A model generated the notes under the pieces. That model was given only the letters and a program-made list of their open reading frames with translations, ran no database searches and was not told where the DNA came from. Positions 14,734-26,212 of a stretch of 39,003 bases of DNA are shown here, piece after piece. Location of the stretch: positions 1 through 39,003 of the forward strand of contig DF237683.1 in assembly GCA_000708835.1 (NCBI GenBank). The letters run 5' to 3'. The DNA comes from Klebsormidium nitens. Its lineage: Eukaryota > Streptophyta > Klebsormidiophyceae > Klebsormidiales > Klebsormidiaceae. Numbering within the stretch: position 1 is the first letter of the stretch; the number at the start of each line of letters is the position of its first letter. The position numbers and the translations under genes are program-made.

Positions 14734-17279
14734 TTACGGGGATGCGATATCTTCAATGTCTGGCGTCCGTTGCGGCCCTGCGGCCTGCGCGGCCAGCTGC
14801 CCGCACGCCCCCGCAATATCTTGCCCCATCTCCTGCCGCACTGTTGCGTGCAGGCCGTGCCCGTCCCGCAGCACATGCTGGAAGTACCCCAGCGAGAGCG
14901 CGCTGCTCGGCCGGTACGTGTCAGCCGCGGCAGCTGGATTGTACGGAATGAGATTCACAAACACGTCACGCCCACGCAGCAGCGCGCCCAACGCGGCCGC
15001 GTCCTCCTCCCTGTCGTTGACGCCGTCCAGCATGACGTACTCCACCAGCACGCCGCCCCCGCTGCACGCACACACGGCAGCATCGGTGCACCTCAGAAAC
15101 GCACCCGCCTCGGACCCAACCTCCTGGGCAGGTGCACAGAGGAAGCAATGGCGAAGACACGCGGGTGAGAGGGCAACCATGACATGGTCGGTTGAGCCTC
15201 CACTGCAGCCACCTACTGCCACTATAAGATACGCAAAATGATCGCAAGCTGGTTGGAAGATGTAATCCTGACCGGCCGCAGCTTTCCGACCACCACCAAT
15301 CGGTACATATGAACGAACACAACAATGGTTCGGGAACAACCGGTTGCACGAGGGGCCGTACCTGGCTGCTTGGTAGGCATCAAGGGCGGCCATGAGGCGG
15401 TCGAGGGGATACGCGCGCGCGGCAGGGACGAGGGTGGCGCGAAGGGCCTGGGTGGGGGCGTGCAGCGAGAGGGCGAGGCGCACCCCAGGGAGGTCGGCGG
15501 GGAGGGTCAGCATGCGCGGGATGACGCCCACCGTGCTGACAGTGACGTGGGAGGGGGACAGGCCAAAGGCGCGCGGGGCGGTCAGGGTGCGCACCGCCGC
15601 CACAACAGCAGAGTAGTTGTTGAGGGGCTCCTGAAAGCACAGCAACGAGCACCGTAGTTCGAATGTGGAGTATCGACAGGCCAATGGATCCTGGATAAAA
15701 AGGGAAGCAAGCATCCACGTTACAGCTAGCTCAAGACTGGCACCTTCGAAGTGTTGGGGCAGAATTTTACAAAAAGCGACGCCAAAGATCCACCCAACAA
15801 ACACTGTGTGATTCCCGGTCCATCAGGAAACTAGCCCCCAAGATATCGCACTGATTTTCCGTGGAAAAGAGACAGTTACTCTTTCTGGCGAGAAGAGCCA
15901 AAAGTGGCTCACCCCCATGCCCATGAAGACGACGTTGCGAATGGGGCAAATCTGGGAGGCGTGGAACAGCTGCTCCACAATCTCTCCTGCCGCTAGGTCG
16001 CCCTGCAAGGCAGGGCAAGATTGGACCACGGAACCTCTGGGACATCAGATGTGTGGTGGGCTAAGCCCAACAACACGGCAGGGAGGAAAGACAGGGCCAG
16101 CAGACTGGCGTCGCTAGAAAAGGGGCTTCGGATGTTGCAGGAAGAGGGACAGGCAGAGGTACAACGTGTACTTTTCAAGCGAAAAATTGGCTGCCTAAAC
16201 CAACTTTGATGAGCCGCAAGAACGGCATCTGGTTGATTGAACACCCAACAGCGAGTATCAGCCAGCTGAAATCTAACTTCAGCAGAATTATCAAAGTCGA
16301 GTCAGGTGGCCAGGTTTTGAGGAGAGTGCAATATTTCATCACGCAATGATCAGCATTGAAGAACAACAGTCTACTTCACGCCAGAGATGCAAGTGCGCTC
16401 GCGGCTGCCGCACTTACGAGGAGGCCCATTGTGCCGGTGGCGCAGAAAGTGCACCCCATCTTGCAGCCGACCTGGCTGGACACACACAGCGTGGCGCGAG
16501 GGCCCCCCGGGCGTGGGCCCCCAGCATAGCGCCCAGCAGAGGCGTCGTAGCGCATGATGACCGCCTCCACCTGCAGGCCATCCTGCAGCACAAACAGCAG
16601 CCAGGATAACAGCAGTCAGCAGCTTGGAAGGAGAAACGAGTGTATCGAGCAGGGGCAAGGTGGGGCAGGCTTTGAAACGGGCAACAGCAGACACGGGCAG
16701 GAGGGGCAACCGAGGCGGCAGACAGGCGTCAGCAATTGCCAAGCAGCTGAGTAGTGAACACCTCCAGCCAAAGCTGTGCCTCAGTGCAAGCTGGCTGGTC
16801 GCCCCAAGCTGACAGCAGCCAACGAGCCAGCAACCCTGGGATAGTAGGAGGGGGGTGGTGGCAGTCAGCTTCACCCAGAATTTGCAGTGCCTTTCAATGA
16901 TTACACCTGTTTGTGTTGGTGAGGTCGGGAAGAAGCCGCAAAATCAAACCAAGCTGCCCCCGAGCTCAAGAGCCCAGGTACGCCGTGTGGCTGCCAGTCT
17001 GACCTGCAGCCTGATCAGCAGCTTGCTGGTGCTGCCATCAGCTGACGTCTTGACCTCCTGCACGCTACTCGTCACCGCCGCAAAGTGGCGCTGCAGGACC
17101 TCCCTCGCACTGCCCGGCAGCCCGGGCGCGTCCTCCGGCCTGCCCGCACCGGCACTGCTGATGACATGCTGCCACACCGCGCCGAGGTGCACCTCCTTGA
17201 CGCCGGCTGCCTCAAAGGCTCGCCGCAGCGCCGGCTCGTCAAACACCGGGGCAGGCCGCAGGCAACGTTGCGCCACCAT
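14734..17279 (-). CDS. rlmN: RlmN-type radical-SAM RNA methyltransferase (375 aa)
   Basis: RlmN/Cfr-family iron-sulfur enzyme; bacterial RlmN methylates adenine C2 in 23S rRNA and some tRNAs. Exons (-) are 17004-17279, 16418-16582, 15913-16002, 15362-15630 and 14734-15061, which give 1128 nt and 375 residues. The radical-SAM cluster motif CxxxCxxC is at C132, C136 and C139 ([12 protein letters not shown]). GMGEPLNNY follows, then STVG and LALSLHAP for SAM binding. The two methyl-transfer cysteines of the family are present, C125 in TLCVSSQ and C353 in [11 protein letters not shown]. The C-terminal tail ending PDIEDIASP resembles the eukaryotic branch (Arabidopsis At3g19630) rather than the plastid-targeted paralogues. 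The protein begins directly with the N-terminal helical domain, so no transit peptide is evident. The ATG at 17279 is the first in frame. A tempting exon extension upstream of 15061 (to 15137) was dropped because it breaks the phase. Confidence 0.93.
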
Positions 17280-17690
17280 GGCTGGCCGCCCAGGCTTCGT
17301 CTTCCCCTCCTTCCAAAGTTTCAACTTTCAGTTCAGGAAACAGCTCACTGAGCACATGGAAAGTGAGGTGGTCAGAGAATTGGGTTAGGCCCTCCGCTTA
17401 TGGAGACGGGCTGGCACCGGCAGATCAGCCGTCGGCGTTAGACCATTTCCAGTCGCTGGCTGCTGTAGCCTGTACATGATTTTCGCTGACTGAAAGCCTT
17501 GGCCGGTTCTACATGCTCAGTTTCGAATTGCCGCTTTCTGGTTGCCTGTTAGGTGTAGAAACCATTATCCATCGTGTTAACCTCTCTTCAGGTTACGCTC
17601 CAGGCATTTTGTTACAGAGCTGCGTGTGCATTCCGTGCTCATCTTCCACGACTCTGAGCACAGAATTCGAAGGTTGCTGGGGCGGGCAGC
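17280..17690. promoter_or_regulatory. Divergent intergenic region between RlmN and SET genes
   Basis: These 411 bases separate the two facing-away start codons and should hold both promoters and 5' UTRs. No TATA box or other element stands out. No coding frame is recognised. Confidence 0.4.
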
Positions 17691-20600
17691 ATGCGGTCGT
17701 TGCGGCCTTTCCTCCGGTGGATGTCCGACCACGGCATTGTGTGGGCGGATGGCATCCATTTTCGGGCGGACGGCAGCGGGCGCTGGGGCGTGTACGCCGG
17801 ACGGGACATGGAGGAGGGCGAGCCCATCGTGCGAATTCCAAAGGAAAGCTGCTTGACCGCCAGCAACACGGGAGCTGCAGCTCAGGTGCGCACACCAGGG
17901 GAAGCACGTGGGGCTGGGGGGCTGCTGCCTTGGCCCCACCACTCTTCTAGCATAGCTACCCGGCCGCCTGGAGCTGCAAATCTCCAGTGCCAGAAAGTAT
18001 GGCAGGATAACACGTTTGAGAGGAATCTGCTTGAGCTCAAAGGAACCGTGCCGGCCGCAGCATTGCCCATCCTTAGGACAATCGCGTGGCGCTGGTGTGG
18101 CCCTGCTGTAACGCTAGCTCCAGCTGAGATTAAGCAAGCTTATGTATCTTCCCGACATTTGATTTGTATTGCCCTTTTGAATCTGTCAGATTGAGGCTGC
18201 CTGCCTGGGCGGCGGCCTCGCGCTGGCGGTGGCTGTGATGTACGAGCGCAGCCGCGGGGCGTCCTCCCCCTGGCATGCCTACCTGGCGGTGCTCCCCCGC
18301 CAGGAGGACGTGCCCATTGCGTGGGGGGCGCAGCAGGTGCACCACCTCCTGTGCGGAACGGAGCTGCACCAGGTGGGGCCGGGACGCAGCTGACGCCGCC
18401 GCTCTTATTGAATATGGGAATAGGACATTTAGTGCAGGTTTCTACTGCTATTCGCCTCTTGTGCAGTGTTTTAGCAAAACCTTCGTAGTTCGTCAACAGC
18501 GGGGACACCTGCTTCTTTCTCACTCCTCCTGCTGTGTCGCGTGCGGGCCCAACCGCAAATCACCATACCATCAGCTGTAAGTCCCGTCCTTGTAGCGCGC
18601 CTGTGACTGTGAGTCCAAAGCTGACTTCGCTCATGCAGTCTTCCCACCTCAGACTGTGTTGGAGGACCTGCGGCTTATTCGCCAGGACTGGCTCGACTGC
18701 ATAGCACCTTTGAGCGAGGAGGACCCCGCCACCTTTCCTCCCGCCCACTTCACTCTAGCCGACTATCTGGCCGCCAAGACGCTCATCAGCTCGCGCGCAT
18801 TTGCAATCGACCGCCACCACACTATGGGCATGCTCCCTTTTGCAGACATGTGAGCCAGGACTGCACTTTTGGCTTACGTTCCTGAGCTGGTTCTACCAGA
18901 GGAAGTCAGCAAGCGGCACTGAGTTTTGATTACCCAAGCCCAGGAGTTGAGGAACCATCTTTTGCAGATGAAGAACCGACTTCAGTTGCTGCCCATGTTG
19001 ATTGGCTTGCTTGTATATCAAAAACTGTTTCTTGTGAGGCTATTGCAATCACGAAAGCCTGGAAGGTAAATGATACGTGTGGGGGCGTGATGCTTGCAGG
19101 CTGAACCACAAGACAGCGGCGGAAGACGTTCACCTTATGATTGGGGATGGCGATGGCGACTCAGACGACGAGAGCAGCCTCGATTCAGACGAAGAGGCGG
19201 AGGGAGAGGACGATGTCCGGCAGCAGGGCGACAGCGGTGGGACTCAGAGGGCACACGAAATGGCAGAAGACGGGGAGACGACAGAAGAAAGCCGGCGGAA
19301 GGGCTCAGGGCGCAGCAAGCGAAGGGAGCCCGAGACGGTTGGGCCGCCGGGACAAGAGAACGGGGGACGGGGTCCAAAGCGAAGGAAAGGGAGCGGGGAA
19401 GGGAGGCCGGGAAAAGGCGATACCGAAAGGTCCAACATGGATAATGGCAGCCCTGAAGTGGGGCATCGAGTGGGGGTGGGGGAACCCGCAGCGGTGGTCG
19501 AAGACAGTGGAACCAGGCAGGCCGGGGAAGAAGGAGAGAAGCGGACGCAGGAAAACGGAACGGACGAGAAGAAAGGAAGAAATGCGGGGCAGACCGACGG
19601 GGGGACGGGGAGAGGCCAGGCAGGGGCGCACGAGGACATGGGAGGCGAGGCCGTCGGGGAGAGTGCGAGCGACGAGCTGGAGATGGTGCTGCTGCACGAC
19701 CTGCAAGTGGGGCGCGAGGTGAGACGCGCAGCCACGCGAGTCGGAGCATGACCGGCTGCTGGAAAGGGTGGCTGTTGTCTCGCACGTTGTCAGGAACTTG
19801 TTCTTGAGTGCATCGGAGGAACTGGTCCTTCGGTCTTGGGCGTTGAAACATGCAGGCGGAGACCCAAAGCTGGACTTTCTATTCCTGATCCAATCGAGGC
19901 AGCTTTGAAGACCCCTTCCTCCCTGTGCGCGCTAAATGGTCACAGCGTCCAGCCCACGTTCGACCCCTTGCTGTTATACCGCGTCGCTTCCCCTACCGGT
20001 TCGACAACCTTAGCAGCTATGTTGTTCCTCCAGCCTCGACCCGCCACTAACCTATTCCCCCTGACTAAAGGTGTTCAACACGTACGGCCGCCTGAGCAGT
20101 GGCGCGCTGCTATATCGCTACGGTTTCACGGAGCACGCCAACCCGTTCGACCTGGTCAACCTGGACGCGTACAAGGTGGCCGCCGCCGCTGCCGCCGCTC
20201 CGGGCTGCACCGCACGCCAGGTCCGCTCGCGCTGGGCGCTCTGGAGGGCGGCCTTGGGCAGCTCGCTCACAACGCAGGTCAGAATGTCGGGGTTTCATGT
20301 TGGAGCAAAGTTTGACAGCAAGGTCCCCCCCCCCGTGGTTATGCTTGTCTCGTCGGCGGCCTGGAATCGGGGCCTTTGCCAACGAGCCTTCTAGTTACTT
20401 TCAACCACTTTTGTGGTACCTCCAGGGCGAGACGACCCAATGAGATGAAGAGTTGACGGATGGTCAGAAAGTCATCCTGTGCGAGTCCACGGGACAGCAT
20501 CTTCCCCACCTCAATCGGCCTGCCCATCCTACCTTCCTGCTGTATGCAGGCGTGGCAGTACTTCGAGATCGGGTGCGGGGGCCAGCCCGAGGCCGAGCTG

Positions 20601-21149
20601 CTGCTGCTGCTGTATGTCATCCATGCCCCCGAGGCAGCCGCCGCCGCGCTGGGCCACCACCCGGGCCTGCCCGCCTGCGCGGGCGACGTGCACCAGGTAG
20701 CCGCGCTGCTCGGGTACGGCCACCCCGACCCGACAGCAGGCGACCGGGACAAGAGCCGGCAACGCCCGGCACAGACGAGCGAGGGAAGGAAGACGAAGGT
20801 CCGCACGTCGCGCGCTAGGCACCTTGAGGTGGAAGAAGCGCGTACCGGCGGTGACGTCAGGGACGGGGGCGAGCAGGCGGGGTGCAAAAAGTGGTGCCCC
20901 GAGGAGGACCCGGTGCAGGACTGGCTGCTGACGTCAGAAGTGGTGCGCAGCCTGCTGCGGGCGCTGGACGCGCGGGAGGAGGCGTACCGGGCGGGGCCGC
21001 TGGCGCACGACGAGGCCCTGTGGGCAGTAATGGACGGCGGGGCTCAGCCCCGGGCGTACCACGCACTGGCGCTCAGGATCGCAGAGCGGCAAGTGCTGCA
21101 GCGGTGCAGGGAGACGCTGAGGGCGAGGCTGACGCGAAACGAGAGGTGA
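17691..21149 (+). CDS. SET-domain protein lysine methyltransferase, Rubisco-LSMT superfamily (666 aa)
   Basis: Transfers methyl groups from SAM to protein lysines; the substrate cannot be told from sequence. Exons are 17691-17885, 18190-18372, 18653-18849, 19100-19718, 20071-20277 and 20550-21149, total 2001 nt, all in phase. The SET core is split in the usual way for this family. An N-terminal GVYAGRDMEEGEPIVRIP is followed by SSPWHAYLAVLP, then FADMLNHKTAAEDVHL (NH at residues 194-195). VFNTYGRLSSGALLYRYGF follows, with the catalytic Tyr at about 403, then NPFDLVNLD leading into the helical substrate-binding domain. The overall pattern is like Arabidopsis At3g56570. Between the NH motif and FNTYG sits about 175 residues of charged Glu/Gly/Lys/Arg/Asp-rich sequence (about 205-380), much longer than usual. 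A second charged loop is near DRDKSRQRPAQTSEGRKTK. The acceptor before 20071 ends AAAG, which is atypical. Confidence 0.88.
19150..19700 (+). other. Polypurine-rich exon segment encoding the SET-domain insertion
   Basis: Within exon 4 of the SET gene the coding strand is dominated by A and G (GGAGAGG, GAAGACGGGG and similar words repeated irregularly) for about 550 bases. The encoded residues are Gly, Glu, Arg, Lys and Asp with KRREP and KRRKG basic patches that could act as nuclear localisation signals. The reading frame stays open and enters and leaves the conserved SET motifs in phase, so it is part of the protein and not an unrecognised intron by open-frame logic. A retained intron cannot be fully excluded. 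Confidence 0.6.
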
Positions 21150-22594
21150 CGCCGGCTGCAGGCCCGGCAGGCCCCCGGATGTCCCGGTCTCGCAAGCCAG
21201 GGTGGAGATCGCTCTGACGAGGTCGTCTCTTGAGCGCATAAGTGAGCAGACGATTGTGCAGACAAGATTCGGTGCTGCAAGGTCCCAAAGTGCTTTCCTC
21301 TCTGCTACTCTTTCATTCCTGTGACACGGTCACGACTTCAACTGCTCTCAGTCTGCCAACTTCGAGTAGGGGCCGACACAGAGTAAAACGTCCTTGAAGG
21401 TACTCTGAATGGGGGCAGGCAATCGCATAGGGTGCAATAGCAAGCGATGTGGTCTGGAAAGCTCCAGCTAGCAAAGTTGCGGGCTTGATATCAGATGCGC
21501 ATGTGCTTAGGCAGCTAGCTGCGTTGAGCAGGGCAATGCGGGGCAATCGCTCTTATGCATCATGTGAATTGGCGTATATGCAGTTAAATGTGCCTCGACA
21601 CAATTGGTGAGTCACGGTCTGCCAGCTGGCGTGTGGTCGACAAATCAACACGTGTCGACGGTGTTCAGCCAGGCGGCTTTCATGCAATTGCAACCACGAG
21701 CGCGCCGCCAGCAGAGTCACTGACAGACTATCTGCACATATTTCAGACGACGTCCGTGCCGGGCACTATCCACCCGAATGAAAGAAGTATGCAGCATGTT
21801 TAACAGAGTGCAGGACGGCCTGGTTCAGATTTGGGTCACGGATATTGCACGGAGCTGATTCCAATTGTTGTGTCACGCGAGCTCATGATCGATGAGTCCC
21901 ATGGTGTCAACGCAATTCAGACCACCGTTTGCACGACGTCCAGGTTGTGAGCGAGGGGTACGGTCAGGCTAGCCAACGTATGGTGGTCGTCATAGACGAT
22001 CCCACCGTGACCGCGGTTGATCATGCAGCCGCAGCGCGAGCGCCAGACCGAGCTCCCTAGCTACGGACTTACGCACCCTAGCATCCCCATGGCCTATCTC
22101 GATAGCTCTGCTGACATGACGGTTGCTGAAAAGTGTCAGGACGCATATATACACGGTTTGTAACCGCACTTTCGAACCGGGCACGGTCGAGCTTACTGCA
22201 TCGGGCAAACCATGAGAATCCGGGAAGTAGCTACGCAGGTTCTTGTATGAGCTGCACGTGCCCAAGGAATATATCAATGCATGACAAGTTTGGTACTTTT
22301 GGTATGTCCAGACCTTTGAACGCTTAAACGCTTTATTTGTATTCATTTGTAATTGATAAGAATGATGTTCGAATCCAACTTGTACTGTATTCCTAAATGC
22401 CTTCGCAGCCTAATTTCTGACTTCAGAGTAGGCACATTAGCAAACTGTTAAGCTTCTCCCGTGCGCAATGAATCTTACATACGCTGCTCTTTTTTGAAAG
22501 CGTACACTGTAATGAACTCAACCGCCGCAGCATTCTACTACTTTTTGCAACTCGAAGATCAAAACTGCAAGTCGACACCGCGGGGGGGCCCGCG
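21150..22594. other. Intergenic region between convergent SET and IspF genes
   Basis: This 1.4-kb stretch receives the 3' ends of both genes. I find no recognisable protein, RNA gene or repeat. Short open frames on both strands have no conserved motifs. Confidence 0.5.
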
Positions 22595-24545
22595 TCAGCT
22601 GTCTTTGAGCAGCAGCACGACGGTGTGGCAGGCGACGCTCCTGTTCTCGCCCAGGCTGTCCACCTTCTCATGCGTCTTGGCCTTGATGTTGATGCAGCTC
22701 GGGTGCGCCTCCAGCAGCTCGCACAGGATCGCCTTGATGGCCTCCTTGTGCGGGCTCAGCTTCGGCCGCTGCAGGATCACCGTCGCGTCCAGGTTGCCCA
22801 GCGAGTACCCCGCCTCCCGCATCCGCTTGATCTGCACGCCGCGCCACGAGATCGGATTTTGAGAAGCGGCCCAACCTATTCAAGCTGGAAGCACGTCCAG
22901 CCAGCAGCAGGAGAAGGAAGAGCTTTGTACGATATTCTGCAATATACACGTACCGCCAGACTTCTAAATTGGACGAGACCCTTCCGTTCATTTGGAAGAA
23001 AGACTGCCGGTCATGCTGGTAGGTCATGCAGGTAAGTCATAACGGCAAAATCTACGATTCAGGACCAAACCGTTGACTTGGATTGACAATTTGTCACTTC
23101 CCCAGGTTTGTTGTTGACCAAAGATGGATCCAGAAGAACGGGGCTTCGTCAATCAGACTGTGCCGCACATGTTATGTAACCTCAGAGCGCTTCCTGCTTG
23201 CATCCAATGCTTGGCGCTGATTGGGTTTAGAACCATTGCAGCCTCTCAATCACGATAGAGGCATAACACCGATCTGCGGGGAGCAACAGGACATGCTGAG
23301 CAGTTGGAAGGGGCCTTGCAGAGGAGCCTGCTTATCCTCCTTACGCCTGCGGGGGGCAGGCACACAGTGCAGAGCTCAGGGCGCGCACTCACTGCTTCTT
23401 TCATGAAAACGGAGGAGGCGGCCCCCTTCCACTTGGGATCGTTGTCGGGGAAGAGCTGCCCAATGTCGGGCAGGCTGAGCGCGCCCAGAATCGCGTCCAC
23501 AATGCAATGCATCAGCACGTCGCCTGCAGCGCCAACATCGCCGAAGGCTCACAGCTCGTTAGTTCAAAGGACGCAGCAATACCGAAAGTGCAAAAGTAGG
23601 CAAACGGCTCTTCATAGATTAGGAATCAGGGACGCTTGGATGAGAACAGACCTCCAACAGATGAAACAACACTTCTCTAGAATGAGGCTCACCATCGGAG
23701 TGCGCGTCGCAGCCTCGGTCGTGCGGGATGGTGACTCCACCGATGATGAGCTGGCGGTCGGGCTCCAGGCGGTGCAGGTCAAAGCCATGGCCAACACGGA
23801 AGGGCAGGGCGGGGGGGCTGGCAGCCGCACGCACCTGCAGGACAGCCAGCAAGCAGGTCATCAAGCTACAGAAACACGAAGGACCTGGGCCAAAGCAGTA
23901 CTGTGGCCAACCAAGGACAGCGGCTCAGATATTGAGTTGTGTCTGCGAAAGAGACTGAGCGTTTTCGCAGACCACCACTCCCCAAACAGCAACCATGTAC
24001 GCATGCAATCACATCATCACTCAGGTTCCCAAACTTCAAACCCCAAGAGTGACACTGGGCGAAATATTGCAAGGAACTTTCCAAGGATTAATGAACTGTC
24101 GAAGACAACACTACGGGGTGCATAGGCCTTGTCGACTTGGGCCACTGGAAGACCAAGGAGGGTCTCCCAGAAAGACCGTCCCTGTTGGGGGAGGCCCCGA
24201 TTCTCTCGCTTATATTGCTAGGCCCCTCAACTGGAAAGACAGCCTTGCTTTGATTGAGAAAATTGGGGTCGCGGCGCGAAAGGACTATTCTCCCTCCACC
24301 AAGAGCTCCTCTTACGTTCGAAGAGAGACTGCAAGTGCAAGCTGGTTGCCCACGTGTCCAATGGGCGCTCGGTTGACAAGAAGGCACTCAGAGCGAAGGT
24401 AGTGCAAGGATATGATCAAGCTAACTGGTGGAGGAGAAGGGGCCAGTCTGCTTGATACCTGACAGCGGGCCCTTCTTGCAGTGGGCTGTGCCGGCTGCCC
24501 CTCATGAATGCCCCGTCCAAGGAAGGGGGCAAACCTGCGGGCCAT
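22595..24545 (-). CDS. ISPF: IspF, 2-C-methyl-D-erythritol 2,4-cyclodiphosphate synthase (plastid MEP pathway)
   Basis: Converts CDP-methylerythritol 2-phosphate to the cyclic diphosphate in plastid isoprenoid synthesis, as a zinc-dependent trimer. Secure exons (-) are 23693-23834, 23393-23523 and 22595-22831. They encode [20 protein letters not shown], then [40 protein letters not shown], and the C-terminal [20 protein letters not shown] and [16 protein letters not shown]. Metal ligands of the family (Asp and His of GFDLH, His of DVLMH) and the AHSDG substrate loop are intact. The proposed first exon (24459-24545) begins with an ATG and encodes [12 protein letters not shown] and further Arg/Pro-rich residues. 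It joins in phase 0 and produces a QVRAAA junction that looks like a transit-peptide cleavage site. With it the product is 198 residues. Other first exons in the 24.1-24.4 kb range are possible, so the 5' end is the uncertain part. The core identification is firm. Confidence 0.9.
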
Positions 24546-26212
24546 AGAATGAGGTTTGCCCTGTGAGTTTGACGGTGTGGCTACTCTCCAGCCAGGTGCA
24601 AGTCAGAGACCAGCGCCGCCACAGGGCACAAAGGCCAGCTAGCGTCTCCACGGTGTACGATAGGTGGTGGTGCATTCTGTCCAGCATTCAGAATATCCAG
24701 ACACAAGGGTAACTCGCGGACTGTGCAACTTGCTAAGGCCTGCACTTTTTCTGGCCCGCACAACCCGGCAGCTGTTACAATGCCCTGTGTTTTTTAAGTA
24801 TACTTACAAGGGTCATGGGAGGCATCGATTTTCGATACCATTCAAGCCAAGTGTCAAACACAAACCTATGTACGATGACAATTGCTAATTGTCAAATCTA
24901 GGGAATTCATCAGCATTGGGGGTGAACATGCCCCCCTTCTACATACCTGCTTCCAGTTGGCAGTGTATCCCTTTGCGTGTCCGCCATGTGGCCCCATCTG
25001 CTTGAAATGCTGGGCCCTGATAGCAAACCGCCGGCACGGGCACACGAGGTGGCGGCCATGCCTCGGTGGCTGTCCTGCTCGAGGGCCTCCCCTCGCTCCA
25101 ACTTCCAAGTTTCCAAGCCTGATCTCTCCAAGAAGCTTGTTCAATGAAACCGAAAAAGCAGGATGCCAGCCAGCAGCTGGGTCCAGTGCGGTTGCGTCTG
25201 GCCTCCAAAAAATAACTGGGCCGCGACTGACTTATCGGACAAACGTCGTCTAACTTTTGATATTAGCAATTTCCGTAGGAATCCAACTCTACAAAACTGT
25301 CAATACAGTCAGCCCAACAATAAAGACGGTATAACTTACCTAGATTGTAATAATTTGACTTCAAAAAGGATACGCGTACTGCATTTTGAATAATTGTCTG
25401 AATTAATTTGGAGGTTTTAGCGGTGCAGAACCTCTGACTGCCATGGCGGTACCTCTCGACTGGTCCCCCTGCTCTGACTCAGTCTCTCCAGAGGTCACTG
25501 GGTAGTACTAGTAGCTGATAGCTAGCGCTAGCTAGAGCTCTTTATGCAAGTTGAAAACCATGAGCAGAGCACACATTTAAAATTTTGATCAAGAAACGTT
25601 GGCGCCCTTGATAGTGAGGGATGGCTTGTCATTTGGTGCTGAATAACTTCACTTGGCGTGCCGCTGGCTGCCTCCTCTGCACATCTGGACCGCAAGCATC
25701 TGGCGAACCGCTCACCTTACCAACCCCGTGGAAGAAGTGGCCACCAGCTAGTGGTCCAAACACTGCTGCATTGTCACATCTGACGCGCCGTACGTCCGAA
25801 GCGGGATCCACCTGGCCCAGCCACCACATCAAGCCATTGTGAGCCATGACTTCATGCCAATTCTTTCGAGAGAGCCATTGTAGCCTAATCTGCTTTTGAT
25901 CGATGATGCAACCTTTCTAAATGATTTGTTATCCATGTGCGAGTTTCTCTGGTTGCGATCTTCTTCAAACAATGCATCAAAGCCCTCATGTGCAGGCAGA
26001 GATTCACAAATGGTCGGTATTCCATCGCTTGCAAGGGCACGCCAGTAGCGGTGAGTGCAGATCCACTGAGCTGGGGCGCTCAACTCATAGCTAGGTGCAG
26101 GCAGCTGGGCAATTTACCCACTTTGATCTAGTCTAGCCCAGAAGTTTCAAGTTCAACGGCTGTTGCCCCTTGTACATAGACAGATTAGCTGAGCTACCCT
26201 GCAAATGGGGTC
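24546..26212. other. Intergenic region between IspF and the ACT-repeat gene
   Basis: The genes diverge from here, so promoters for both are expected. A perfect 16-bp palindrome TAGCTAGCGCTAGCTA lies at 25519-25534. An ATG frame at 25621-25842 (73 codons, no acidic residues in its first part) could be a transit-peptide exon of the ACT gene, with a possible donor GTACGT after about codon 56. This is not proven. Around 25250-25420 the sequence is AT-rich. No other coding signal is recognised. Confidence 0.45.
25519..25534. repeat. Perfect 16-bp palindrome
   Basis: TAGCTAGCGCTAGCTA reads the same on both strands and is surrounded by further CTAG/GCTA words (25505-25540). It may be a chance low-complexity palindrome or a dimeric protein site upstream of the ACT-repeat gene. 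Confidence 0.5.

Noticed and set aside
14734-15804. Single 356-codon minus frame covering the RlmN C-terminal half without introns
   Set aside because: It reads through an intron between 15062 and 15361 whose removal restores the family sequence from DAYQAA to [16 protein letters not shown]; the intervening residues match nothing in RlmN.
19135-19851. Minus-strand frames opposite the SET insertion
   Set aside because: They exist because the coding strand is polypurine; their Pro/Leu/Ser/Arg-rich translation shows no conserved features.
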